From Azospirillum sp. 412522 (GTDB lineage: Bacteria; Pseudomonadota; Alphaproteobacteria; Azospirillales; Azospirillaceae): a DNA stretch of 51,287 bases. The notes below the pieces were generated by a model. That model worked only from the letters and a program-made list of their open reading frames with translations, did no database searches and had not been told where the DNA came from. Positions 41,743-50,500 of this stretch are shown here, in pieces (positions within the stretch are counted from its first letter, which is position 1; each line of letters begins with the position of its first letter). Position numbers and translations under genes: made by a program. The stretch covers positions 1 to 51,287 of the forward strand of contig NZ_RWIJ01000041.1 in assembly GCF_019805165.1 (NCBI RefSeq), given 5' to 3'.

Positions 41743-42935
41743 CGGGCCGCCGCCCCGACTGGATCCATCCCGCCTTCCGCCTGATCGAAGGGGAGGAGGT
41801 CTTCGGCTGGGAGGATCTGGCCGCGCTTTGCGTGCCTCGGGGTGGAATCCTGCGGGCCGACCGTCCATCCCGCGTGCTGGCGGCGCTGGCCGCTGCGGAG
41901 GCGGCGGGGCAGGGGCTTCTGCTGGCCCGCAGTGGGCTGGACGGCGCACAGGATGGCAGGGCGGGCGCCGAAGGCTGGCAGCCGGGACAGGGCTTCGCCG
42001 TCACGCTGGAAAGCTCCGGCACAACCGGCACGCCCAAGCGCCTGCGCCATGATTTCGCCCGCCTGCGCGGCCGTCTGCGCGGCGTGGCGGGGGAAGAGGC
42101 GCGCTGGCTGCTGACCTACGATCCCGGCACCTTCGCCGGCCTGCAGGTGATGCTGACTGCGGCGGCCGCCGGAGCGCTGCTGGTCGCCGTTCCCGATGGA
42201 GGCACCGTCGCTGCGCTGGCACAGGCGGCCCGGCGCCATGCGGTGACCCATGTCAGCGGAACGCCCAGCTTCTGGCGCGCCTTCCTGATGGCGCTTGGGG
42301 CGGCGGAGCTGCCGCTAGCCGCGGTGACGCTGGGGGGCGAGGCCGCCGACCAGCCGCTGCTCGACCGGTTGGACGAGCGGTTCCCTCATGCCCGGCTGCG
42401 CCACATCTACGCCTCGACCGAGGCCGGGGCGCTGTTCGCGGTCGCAGACGGCCGGGCCGGTTTTCCGGCGGTTTGGTTGGACGAGGCTCCGGACGGGCTG
42501 GCGCTCCGCATCGCCGACGGTGTTCTGGAGGTGCGCAGCCCGCGTGCCGCGCCCGGCGCTGTCGATGCGGACGGCTGGCTGTCCACCGGCGACCTCGTCG
42601 AGCGGCTGGGCGACCGGGTGCTGTTCGCCGGCCGGCTCGACGGGCTGGTCAATGTCGGTGGGGTGAAGGTTTCGCCGGAAGCGGTGGAACGGCGCCTGCT
42701 GGCGGTGGACGGGGTGGCCGATGCCGCAGTCGTGGCGGTGCCGAGCCCGATCACCGGCCATCTGCTGACCGCCACCATCGTGCCGGACCCGGGCGCGGAA
42801 GAGGCCCCCCTGCGTGCGGCCCTGCGCTCGGCCACCGTCGATCTGCCGCCCGCCGCCCGCCCACGCGCCCTGACCTTCGCCGATCACCTCCCGCTGACCG
42901 CCGCGGGCAAGAAGAGCCGAAAGGGAGCCGCATGA
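41739..42935 (+). CDS. Short AMP-dependent acyl ligase
   Basis: An ANL-superfamily adenylating enzyme of 398 residues, about 100 shorter than usual because the N-terminal subdomain is reduced. The phosphate loop is ESSGTTGTPKRL near residue 91. THVSGTPSFWR and IYASTEAGALF follow, then STGDLVERLGDRVLFAGRLDGLVNVGGVKVSPEAVE (read as separate hinge and C-domain motifs). The catalytic lysine region is LTAAGKKSRKG at the extreme C-terminus. All catalytic parts are present, so it is likely active. It is sandwiched between an ACP gene and a reductase gene with four-base overlaps on both sides, indicating one polycistronic unit. It probably loads a carboxylic acid onto one of the carriers. Confidence 0.85.
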   Translation: MTGRRPDWIHPAFRLIEGEEVFGWEDLAALCVPRGGILRADRPSRVLAALAAAEAAGQGLLLARSGLDGAQDGRAGAEGWQPGQGFAVTLESSGTTGTPKRLRHDFARLRGRLRGVAGEEARWLLTYDPGTFAGLQVMLTAAAAGALLVAVPDGGTVAALAQAARRHAVTHVSGTPSFWRAFLMALGAAELPLAAVTLGGEAADQPLLDRLDERFPHARLRHIYASTEAGALFAVADGRAGFPAVWLDEAPDGLALRIADGVLEVRSPRAAPGAVDADGWLSTGDLVERLGDRVLFAGRLDGLVNVGGVKVSPEAVERRLLAVDGVADAAVVAVPSPITGHLLTATIVPDPGAEEAPLRAALRSATVDLPPAARPRALTFADHLPLTAAGKKSRKGAA

Positions 42936-43693
42936 CCGCAGCAGCCGATACCCAAGCCAGGCGCCACGTCGTCGTCACCGGCGGCAGCCGCGGCCTTGGC
43001 CTTGCGACGGTGGAAGCGCTGCTGGCCGACGGCTACCGGGTCTCCACCTGCAGCCGCGCCTCGTCGGAGGCACTGGAGCGGCTCGCCGGTCCCGACCTGT
43101 TCTGGCACCCCTGCCGCATCGGCGACGGCGTGGAGGTGCGCGCCTTCTTCGACGCTGCCGTCGCCTGGGGCGGCGATACGCCTCTGTGGGGGCTGGTCAA
43201 CAATGCCGGCATTGCGCGCGAAGGCGTTCTGGCGACCTTCCCGGAGGTGGATGCCGAGGCGGTGATCCAGACCAACCTGACCGGCGCGCTCCAGGCCGCC
43301 CGCGCCTTCCTGCGCGCCAAGCTGGTGGCACGCGGGGCCGGCGCCCAGGGGGGGCGCATCGTCAACATCTCCTCCATCATCGGCCAGCGCGGCTATGTCG
43401 GGCTGGCGGCCTATTCGGCGTCGAAGGCCGGACTGGACGGGCTGACGCGGGCGCTGGCGCGCGAGGTCGGGCGACGGGCGATCACCGTCAATTCGGTGGC
43501 GCCGGGCTATCTCGACACGGAGATGTCCGGCAGCCTGTCGGACGGGCAGCGCGACCAGATCGTGCGGCGTACGCCGCTGGGCCGGCTCGGCACTGCGGCG
43601 GACGTGGTTCCGCTGGTCCGTTTCCTGCTCGGCGATGGCGGTGGCTTCATCACGGGACAAACCCTTACGGTGGACGGCGGCATCACCTGCTGA
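42932..43693 (+). CDS. SDR-family reductase (FabG-like 3-oxoacyl-ACP reductase)
   Basis: A 253-residue short-chain dehydrogenase. The cofactor loop is VVVTGGSRGLGLATVEALL at residues 13-31. NNAGIAREG, the catalytic serine in NISSIIGQRGYVG, YSASKAG with the Tyr-Lys pair, and SVAPGYLDTEMS with the C-terminal GQTLTVDGGI are all present. The mix with ACPs and a FabH-like synthase indicates 3-ketoacyl-ACP reduction to a 3-hydroxyacyl-ACP. It overlaps the ligase gene by four bases, with AAGGGAG ahead of its ATG. Confidence 0.9.
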   Translation: MTAAADTQARRHVVVTGGSRGLGLATVEALLADGYRVSTCSRASSEALERLAGPDLFWHPCRIGDGVEVRAFFDAAVAWGGDTPLWGLVNNAGIAREGVLATFPEVDAEAVIQTNLTGALQAARAFLRAKLVARGAGAQGGRIVNISSIIGQRGYVGLAAYSASKAGLDGLTRALAREVGRRAITVNSVAPGYLDTEMSGSLSDGQRDQIVRRTPLGRLGTAADVVPLVRFLLGDGGGFITGQTLTVDGGITC

Positions 43694-43700
43694 TGGACGG

Positions 43701-43737
43701 TCGGGCCAAGGGCGATCGGGCCAAGGGCGATCGGGCA
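43701..43737. repeat. Fifteen-base tandem repeat between reductase and ketosynthase genes
   Basis: TCGGGCCAAGGGCGA occurs twice in tandem (43701-43715, 43716-43730), followed by a partial third copy. It lies in the 85-base gap between the two genes and is non-coding. It may be a simple slippage product. Confidence 0.7.
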
Positions 43738-43778
43738 GGAGGCGGGTGAGCAGGGGCAAGTGAACAGGGGAGGCGAAG

Positions 43779-44837
43779 ATGGTCGCCAGCCGGATCGACG
43801 GGGTTAGCGTGCGCGGCGTCGTCGGCTGCGTGCCGGAGGGGCGTGAGACGGTCACGGACCTCGCCCGCCGTTTCGGCGAGGACGCGGTCCGAAAGGTCGC
43901 CGCCGCGACCGGGATCGAGGAACGCCGGATCGTCGCTCCCGACCAATGCACCAGCGACCTTGCCGAGGCCGCCGCCCGCCGCCTGCTCGACGGGCTGGGC
44001 TGGGAACCGGGCAGCATCGATCTGCTGGTTCTGGTGACCCAGACCCATGACCATACCCTGCCCGGTACGGCATCGCTGCTGCACCGTCGCCTCGGCCTGC
44101 GCAAGGGGGCGGCGGTACTGGACCTCACCCATGGCTGTTCGGGCTTCGTCTATGGGCTGTGGGCCGCCGGAGGGCTTCTGAAGACGGCTGGGCGGCGGGC
44201 GCTGCTGCTGGTCGGCGACACCACCTCGCGGCTGGTCGATCCCGAGGACCGGGCGGTGGCGCCGCTGTTCGGCGACGGGGCGGCGGCGGCGGGGCTGGAG
44301 CTGGACGGAACGGCGGCGCCGATGGTCTTCGATCTGGGCAGCGATGGTGCCGGCGCGCCCTACCTGGCGGCGGACGGCGGAGCGATGCGCCATCCCGAAC
44401 GGCCTGCACGCCTGTTCATGGATGGAACCCAGGTCTTCGCCTTCACCCTGCGCGAGGTGCCGGGCAGCCTGCGCGCCGCGCTGGACGGCGCCGGCTGGAC
44501 GATGGAGATGGTCGACCACCTCGTCCTGCACCAGGCGAACGCCCAGATGATCCGCCATCTCGGACAGAAGCTGGGGGTGCCGGCGGACCGTACCGTCGTC
44601 GCCCTGCGGGAGGTCGGCAACACCAGCTCGGCCTCCATTCCCCTGGCTCTCGCCGCTGCGTTGGCAGGCGTGCTGGCAGCCGGACCCCGTCGGCTGCTGC
44701 TGTCCGGCTTCGGCGTCGGATGGTCCTGGGGCAGCGCGGCGGTCGTCGTCGGGCCGCTGGCGATATGCGAAACAATCGTCCTGCCCGGCAGGAAGTGCCC
44801 GGCAAATTCTGCCTCCCCGGCAAGCCCTGCCGCCTGA
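43779..44837 (+). CDS. 3-oxoacyl-ACP synthase III-like (FabH family)
   Basis: A 352-residue thiolase-fold ketosynthase. The triad is visible: Cys120 in THGCSGFVYG, His251 in LHQANAQMI and Asn281 in GNTSSASIPLAL. This is the Cys-His-Asn arrangement of FabH and related initiating enzymes. It would condense a short acyl-CoA with a malonyl-ACP to start a small acyl chain. GGGGAGG precedes the ATG. The last 20 residues (after VVVGPLAICE) are a low-complexity tail whose DNA carries the first of the palindromes of the flagellin promoter, so the regulatory region has grown into the coding sequence or the reverse. It is the last gene of the acyl cassette. Confidence 0.88.
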   Translation: MVASRIDGVSVRGVVGCVPEGRETVTDLARRFGEDAVRKVAAATGIEERRIVAPDQCTSDLAEAAARRLLDGLGWEPGSIDLLVLVTQTHDHTLPGTASLLHRRLGLRKGAAVLDLTHGCSGFVYGLWAAGGLLKTAGRRALLLVGDTTSRLVDPEDRAVAPLFGDGAAAAGLELDGTAAPMVFDLGSDGAGAPYLAADGGAMRHPERPARLFMDGTQVFAFTLREVPGSLRAALDGAGWTMEMVDHLVLHQANAQMIRHLGQKLGVPADRTVVALREVGNTSSASIPLALAAALAGVLAAGPRRLLLSGFGVGWSWGSAAVVVGPLAICETIVLPGRKCPANSASPASPAA

Positions 44838-44925
44838 CCGGCAGAATTTGCCGGCAGATAGGCAGAATTTGCCGGGTTCTTTCCTGCCCACCGGTACGGA
44901 TTACCAAGGAAACCCGGCAAATTTG
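44798..44925. promoter_or_regulatory. Four copies of a GGCAGAATTTGCCGG element upstream of flagellin
   Basis: CCCGGCAAATTCTGCC (44798-44813, reverse orientation), GGCAGAATTTGCCGG (44840-44854), GGCAGAATTTGCCGG (44861-44875) and a partial CCCGGCAAATTTG (44913-44925) form a repeated, roughly palindromic element. Copies two and three start 21 bases apart, two helical turns, and the last one ends four bases before the sigma-54 -24 box. This is what the binding sites of a sigma-54 activator would look like; in flagellar systems that is an FlbD- or FleQ-type protein (inference). Confidence 0.75.
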
Positions 44926-44928
44926 ATA

Positions 44929-44944
44929 TGGCCCGCTTCTTGCC
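44929..44944 (+). promoter_or_regulatory. Sigma-54 (-24/-12) promoter of the flagellin gene
   Basis: TGGCCCGCTTCTTGCC has the invariant GG (44930-44931) and GC (44942-44943) with exactly ten bases between them, matching the TGGCAC-N5-TTGC consensus closely. Transcription would start near 44955, giving a leader of about 85 bases. Late flagellar genes of this group are commonly sigma-54 dependent. Confidence 0.85.
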
Positions 44945-45038
44945 TACCCCTTTGGCGGGGGAATTAGTCCCCTTCCGGATCGAAGCGCCCTGAAAGCGGT
45001 GCGCTCCCGGACATTGATCCTCCAAAGGAGTGGCTAAA

Positions 45039-46901
45039 ATGGCCGGCAACGTTACTCTCTCCTCCTCGATGCGCACCAACCTGCTGCAGCTGCAGAGCAC
45101 GCAGGACCAGATCAACAAGAAGCAGAACATCCTGTCGACGGGCAACAAGGTCAACACCGCCCTCGACGGCCCGACCGCCTTCTTCTCGGCCAAGGGTCTG
45201 AACCAGCGCGCCGGCGACCTGACGTCGCTGAAGGACGCGATGGGCCAGTCGATCAGCACGATCCAGGCCGCCGACAAGGGCCTGACCTCGATCGACTCCA
45301 TGGTCGACCAGGCCAAGGGCCTGACCACCGCCGCCTACGCGGCGCTGGGTAACGATGCCGCCTCGATCGCCACCCGCAAGTCGCTTGCCGCCCAGTTCAA
45401 CACGCTGCGCGGTCAGATCGACAAGCTGGCCGCCGACAGCGGTTACGGCGGCAAGAACCTGATCGCCGGCAACGGCATGAGCATGGACAGCACCAGCGAG
45501 TCCCGTGCCGCCGTCAACAGCATGACCGGCGTCGACAACGCCCGCGTCACCAACGTGCAGTCGGCGGACACCTATTCGATCCGCGTCAAGGGCGACGGCT
45601 CGATCGAGGGCAAGACCGACGACATCAACAAGGCGGAAAACGACCACGGTCTGACCGGCCTGAAGCTGTCGGGCACGATGTCCTCCACGTCCGGCAGCTT
45701 CTCCAACGTCCAGATCGAGGTGCGCGGCGCCAACGGCCGTACCCGCGACTTCATCGTGTCGGATGGCAAGGAAAGCCGGACGATCTCCTACTTCGACAAC
45801 AGCCAGACGACCTCCACCGCCCTGAAGACGGCCGCCAAGACGGGCGGAGCCCAGGTTTCCACGGTGAATGTCAGCGGCACCATCGAAGAAGGCGACATCT
45901 TCTCCATCACGGTGGAAGGCCAGACCTTCAGCTACACCGCGACCAAGGGCGACGTCGCCGTCGGCCAGAACGCCGCCGTCAACATCGCGACCAACCTGCA
46001 GACCTCGATCTCCACCGCCATCGGCGCCGGCGGCCGCCTGGCCGGCAAGGACGTCGCCACCGCCACCGTCGGCGGCAGCGGCACGATCACGCTGACCGGC
46101 GCCACCACCGCCGGCACGGTGCGTGACTTCTCGCTGACTTCCAGCGCGACCAACGCCCTGACCAAGAAGATCTCGGAAAGCTTCGCGTCGGGTACCGTTG
46201 TGTCCTTCACGGTCGATCGTCGCCTGCTGGAGGCGGCGAACAACCAGGGCAACGGCATCTCGACCATCGAGAAGAAGGTCGACCTGCAAATCCAGGTCAC
46301 CAACTCCAACGGCGCCCAGGTCACCCGCGACGCCTCGAACAGTCAGGGTGACGGCAAGCTGACGGATGGCGACCAGGCCTTCGCTTTCGACAGCGGCACG
46401 GTCCACCTGGACGTCGATGCGAAGACGATCAAGCAGGCGGCCTCGGCCAACTGCTCGGCCAACATCGTCACCAAGCAGATCTCCGACGCCAACTCGTCGA
46501 ACGACATCACCGTCCAGTTGAACGAGACGAACACCAACTCGATCACGGTGAACGCGGTCAACCTGTCGACCAGCGGTCAGGGTCTGAAGCTCGACGAAGC
46601 GCAGAACGGTTGGACGGACCGTGCCGACATCGACAAGGCGGTCGCCGGTCTCGACAACGCCAAGGCGACGATCCGTTCGGCGTCCCAGTCGCTGTCGACC
46701 AACCTGAACATCATCACGACCCGCGAGAACTTCACCAAGGAGTTCAGCGACGTGCTGACGGAAGGCGCCAGCAAGCTGACGCTGGCCGACCAGAACGAGG
46801 AAGGCGCCAGCCTGCTGATGCTGCAGACCCGGCAGCAGCTGGGCACCATCGCCCTCTCGCTGGCCAACCAGTCGCAGCAGTCGATCCTGCGCCTGTTCTA
46901 A
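45039..46901 (+). CDS. Flagellin
   Basis: A 620-residue flagellar filament protein. The conserved D0/D1 N-terminus is residues 1 to about 145 (MAGNVTLSSSMRTNLLQLQ; LSTGNKVNTALDGPTAFFSAKGLN; IQAADKGL). The C-terminal D1/D0 helices cover about 530-620 (DIDKAVAGLDNAKATIRSAS, ending in QQSILRLF). The central 380 residues are Ser/Thr-rich and variable, as expected of surface-exposed, O-glycosylatable domains. The protein has almost no cysteine (one, near residue 470). AAGGAG lies eight bases ahead of the ATG at 45039; a GTG nine bases upstream is less likely. It is exported by the flagellar type III system. A sigma-54 promoter precedes it and a terminator follows, so it is its own transcript. Confidence 0.95.
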   Translation: MAGNVTLSSSMRTNLLQLQSTQDQINKKQNILSTGNKVNTALDGPTAFFSAKGLNQRAGDLTSLKDAMGQSISTIQAADKGLTSIDSMVDQAKGLTTAAYAALGNDAASIATRKSLAAQFNTLRGQIDKLAADSGYGGKNLIAGNGMSMDSTSESRAAVNSMTGVDNARVTNVQSADTYSIRVKGDGSIEGKTDDINKAENDHGLTGLKLSGTMSSTSGSFSNVQIEVRGANGRTRDFIVSDGKESRTISYFDNSQTTSTALKTAAKTGGAQVSTVNVSGTIEEGDIFSITVEGQTFSYTATKGDVAVGQNAAVNIATNLQTSISTAIGAGGRLAGKDVATATVGGSGTITLTGATTAGTVRDFSLTSSATNALTKKISESFASGTVVSFTVDRRLLEAANNQGNGISTIEKKVDLQIQVTNSNGAQVTRDASNSQGDGKLTDGDQAFAFDSGTVHLDVDAKTIKQAASANCSANIVTKQISDANSSNDITVQLNETNTNSITVNAVNLSTSGQGLKLDEAQNGWTDRADIDKAVAGLDNAKATIRSASQSLSTNLNIITTRENFTKEFSDVLTEGASKLTLADQNEEGASLLMLQTRQQLGTIALSLANQSQQSILRLF

Positions 46902-46944
46902 GGCGTAGAGTTCGAACGGCAAGTTCGGGTAGGATCACGCCCGG

Positions 46945-46981
46945 CGGGCGGCGGCATCAGGCCGCCGCCCGTTTCTTTTTT
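46945..46981 (+). terminator. Rho-independent terminator after flagellin
   Basis: CGGGCGGCGGC (46945-46955) and GCCGCCGCCCG (46961-46971) form a perfect 11-base-pair stem around ATCAG, followed by TTTCTTTTTT. It is a textbook terminator 43 bases past the flagellin stop. Confidence 0.93.
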
Positions 46982-47043
46982 GGGCCGGACCGGGCCGGCA
47001 AAGGCCGGACGGCGGCGGCCCGCAAGCCCCGGGTTCCCCACTC

Positions 47044-47511
47044 ATGCCACTCAAGTTCGTGCTTCGCCCCAACGAGAAGGTCATCATCAACGGTGCCGTC
47101 ATCGGCGCCGGCGACCGTCCGGGTTCGTTCTTCCTCTACAACACCGCGAACTTCCTGCGAGGGCGCGAGGTTCTGAAGGAAGAGCAGATCGACTGCATCG
47201 AGAAGAAGCTCTACTTCGTCATCCAGCTCGTCTACATCTTCCCGGAAGACTCGACGCTGAACCTTCAGCGCTTCGCCTCGATCCTGGACGAAACGCGCGA
47301 AGCGAGGCCCGACGCCGCCAAGACGCTCGACGAGATCGTGCGTCTCGTCGAAAGCCGCAACTACTACCGGGCACTCAAGCTCTGCCGCAAACTGTTCAAG
47401 ACGGCGGATGGCGGGATGGCGGACACCGGAATGGCAGATGGCGGAATGGCAGATGGCGGAATGGCGGACGGCGGCGCCGACGAGACCCCGATGACCGACC
47501 GGATGCCGTGA
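47044..47511 (+). CDS. flbT: FlbT, flagellin post-transcriptional regulator
   Basis: A 155-residue FlbT protein. LKFVLRPNEKVIINGAVIGAG, SFFLYNTANFLRGREVLKEEQ, KKLYFVIQLVYIFPED and YYRALKLCRKLF are diagnostic of the family. In Caulobacter, FlbT binds the flagellin mRNA leader and promotes its decay when assembly is incomplete. Residues 1-120 correspond to the normal protein. The C-terminus is extended by five repeats of a five-residue unit (GMADG type) coded by a 15-base tandem repeat. No ribosome-binding site is obvious ahead of the ATG. The partner gene flaF, usually adjacent, is absent from this position. The stop overlaps the start of the TPR-glycosyltransferase gene (GTGA). Confidence 0.93.
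   Translation: MPLKFVLRPNEKVIINGAVIGAGDRPGSFFLYNTANFLRGREVLKEEQIDCIEKKLYFVIQLVYIFPEDSTLNLQRFASILDETREARPDAAKTLDEIVRLVESRNYYRALKLCRKLFKTADGGMADTGMADGGMADGGMADGGADETPMTDRMP
47401..47475. repeat. Five 15-base tandem repeats in the flbT 3' end
   Basis: In-frame units of the form ATGGCAGATGGCGGA at 47431-47445 and 47446-47460 (identical), with variants at 47401-47415, 47416-47430 and 47461-47475. Each unit encodes five residues, so copy changes would lengthen or shorten FlbT without a frameshift. The array ends 33 bases before the start of the downstream glycosyltransferase. Confidence 0.88.
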
Positions 47512-50500
47512 CAGTCGCCGATCTGCTCGACACCGCATTGCAGCTGCACCGCGCCGGCCGCTTCGCCGAGGCCCTGGCGCTTTACCGGCGGATCCTGACC
47601 GACGACCCGGCGCACGCCGACGCGCTGCACCTGTCGGCGATGATCGCCTACCAGACCGGCCGGACCGCTGAGGCCCTGTCCGGTCTCGGCGCGGCACTGG
47701 CGGTGAAGCCCCGCTTCGCCCCGGCTTACAACAGCCTCGGCAACGTGTTGGCCGACCTCGGCATGCTGGATGAGGCGTTGTCCGCCTATTCGGTCGCGAT
47801 CCGGCAGGGCGACCGTTATGTTGACGCATACAGCAACCGTGCGACCGTGCTTCAGCGCCTCGGCCGGCGGGACGAGGCGGCGGAGGATTACGCCCACGCG
47901 CTGACCATGGGGCCGGACAACCTTACGGCCCGCTTCAATTACGGCATCCTGCAACGGGAAATGGGCCGGATCGCGCCGGCGGCCAATGCCTTCTATGCGG
48001 TGGTGCAGGCCGACCCATCCCGTGCCGCCGCTTGGCGGCATCTGGCGATCTGCCTGCGCGGGCTGGGCCATCCGGATGCGGAAGCCTGCCTGCGCCGTGC
48101 GCTGGAGGCCGTTCCTGCCGATGAGGAACTGTCGCTGGAACTGGGAGTGCTGCTGAACGGCCGCGGCGACCACGAGCCTGCCTGCGGCGTACTGGCTCCG
48201 GCGGTCATGGCGCATTCCGGCAACGCGCAGCTTCACTTCACCTACGGCACCGCCCTGCAGGGAATGGGGCGCCTGGAGGAGGCGACCGCGCAGTTCCGCC
48301 TCGCCCTTGACCGCGAGCCGACGATGCAGGGCGCCTGCAACAACCTCGGTGTGGCCCTGCTCGAACTCGGGCTGGCGGATGAGGCGGTTCCGGTGCTGCG
48401 CCGCGCGGTGGTGCTCAGTCCCGACGACGCTCTGGTGGTGAACAACCACGGCACCTCGCTGGAGGACCGTTACGATCTGGAGAGCGATTTCGAGCGGCCG
48501 GCGCGGTGGTATCGGCGCGCCCTGCGCCTGCGCCCCGACTATGCGAAGGCTCTGGTCAATCTTGCCGGGACCCATGCCGCGCGGCGGGAGAGCGGCCGGG
48601 CCGAGCGTCTCAATCACCGCGCCGCTGCCGCGGATCCCAGAAATGTCGAGGTCTATACCAACCTCGGCGCCCTGCTGCTGGAGCGCGACGACCTCGACGG
48701 GGCGGTGCGGATGTACCGGCGCGCCCTTGCAATCGATGCCGGCCGGCCGGCCGCGCTGACCGGCTACGGCCTTGCCCTGCAGATGCTCGGCCGGATCGAC
48801 GAGGCGGAGGCGGCCCATCGCCGCGCGCTGGCGATCGACGCCCGGAACGCGGAGGCCGCGGGCAATCTCGGCATGATGCTCTGGCAGTGCCGCCAGGACG
48901 ATGCGGCGGCCGAACCTTGGATGACCCTCGCCCTGTCGGTCAATCCGGCACTCAGCACGGCCCATCTCAACCGCGGCATGCTGCGGCTCTTCCGCGGTGA
49001 TCTGGTCGATGGCTGGGACGGGTACCGCTGGCGTTTCTGGGCGAAAGGCTATGTGAACCGGCGGATCTCCGTTCCAGTGTGGCGTGGGGAGGACTGCTCC
49101 GGGCTCCGCCTGCTGGTGTGGCGCGAGCAGGGGGTGGGGGACGAGATCATGTTCGCCTCCTGCTATCGGTCGCTGATCGCACGTGCCGGGCATGTGGTGA
49201 TCGAAAGCGACCGCCGGCTGGTGCCGTTGTTCGCGCGCTCGTTCCCCCAGGCGACGGTCAGGGTGGAGTCCATCGATGCGGCCGGCCGCGAGACGATCCG
49301 GCCTCCGGATGTCGATGCCCATGTGGCGGCCGGGGACTTGCCGGGATACCTGCGCGGCATCCTGCCAGATTTCGGGGATGAGGGGCCGTGGCTGGTGCCG
49401 GATCCGGCGTTGGTGGCGCGCTGGGGCGGGCGGCTGGCGGCGCTGGGGCCGGGACTGCGGGTCGGCATCGGCTGGCGCAGCCAGTTGATGACGACCGAAC
49501 GCAAGGCGTCCTACGTGATGCTGGAGCATTGGGGGCCGCTGTTCGCCATCCCCGGACTGGTGTTCGTCACCCTGCAATATGGCGACTGCGAAGCCGAGCT
49601 TCGCGCGGCGGAGGAGCGCTTCGGCGTCACCATCCACCGCTGGGCCGACCTGAACCTGAAGGACGATTTCGACGGGGCGGCGGCGCTGACCGCGAACCTG
49701 GATCTGGTGATCTCGCCGGCGATGTCGGCGGGGGAGCTGGCAGGGGCGCTGGGCGTCCCGGTCTGGCGGTTCGGCACCCGCGACTGGACGCAGCTGGGCA
49801 CTGGCGTGCGCCCCTGGTTCCCGGCGATGCGCCTGTTCCAGCCCGGTCCCGGCGAAGCGCTGGAAGCGGCACTCGTCCGGATGGCGAAGGAATTGCGACA
49901 TTTGGCATCCCGTACGCCGCCGCTTCGGCCATCCGCCCCCGCGGCGACGGAAAGGGTTGGGAACGACAAGCCGGCAGGCGAGGCCGACCAGCTGACGACG
50001 GAGGCCGTCGCCCTCTATCGCGCCGGAGCCGTCGAGGCGGCGGAGGCGCTGGTGCGCCGGGTGCTTGACGTGGCGCCGCTGCATCCGGTCGCCCTGCATC
50101 TGGGCGGAGTGCTGGCGAAACGGAGCGGCTCGCTGGAGGACGCGCGGGCATTGCTGGTCCGCGCCGCCGCTGCCGATGCGCTCAACGCCTCTGCCCACGC
50201 GGCCCTCTGCGAGGTGCAGCAGGCGCTGGGCGAATTTGATGCCGCCGATCGTTCGTCGCGGGCCTGCGTCGCGGTGCAGCCCGACGGTGTCGGCCATTGG
50301 GTCAACCGGACTGCATTGCTGCGCCGCATTGGGCATAATGGCGCGGCGCGGTCCGCCGTCGCCCATGCGTTGCGCCTGCGTCCCGATCTGGCGCCCGCCC
50401 ACGGCCACCTCGCCGAGCTGGCGCGAAACCCCGAGGACGCGGCAGCGGCCCATCGCATCGTGGTGTGCCTGACACCGGGGGCCGCCGAGGCGCTCAGCAA

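Noticed and set aside
43701..43737. Short tandem repeat considered as the start of a CRISPR array
   Set aside because: The units are directly adjacent without spacers and only about two and a half copies exist; no cas genes are present.
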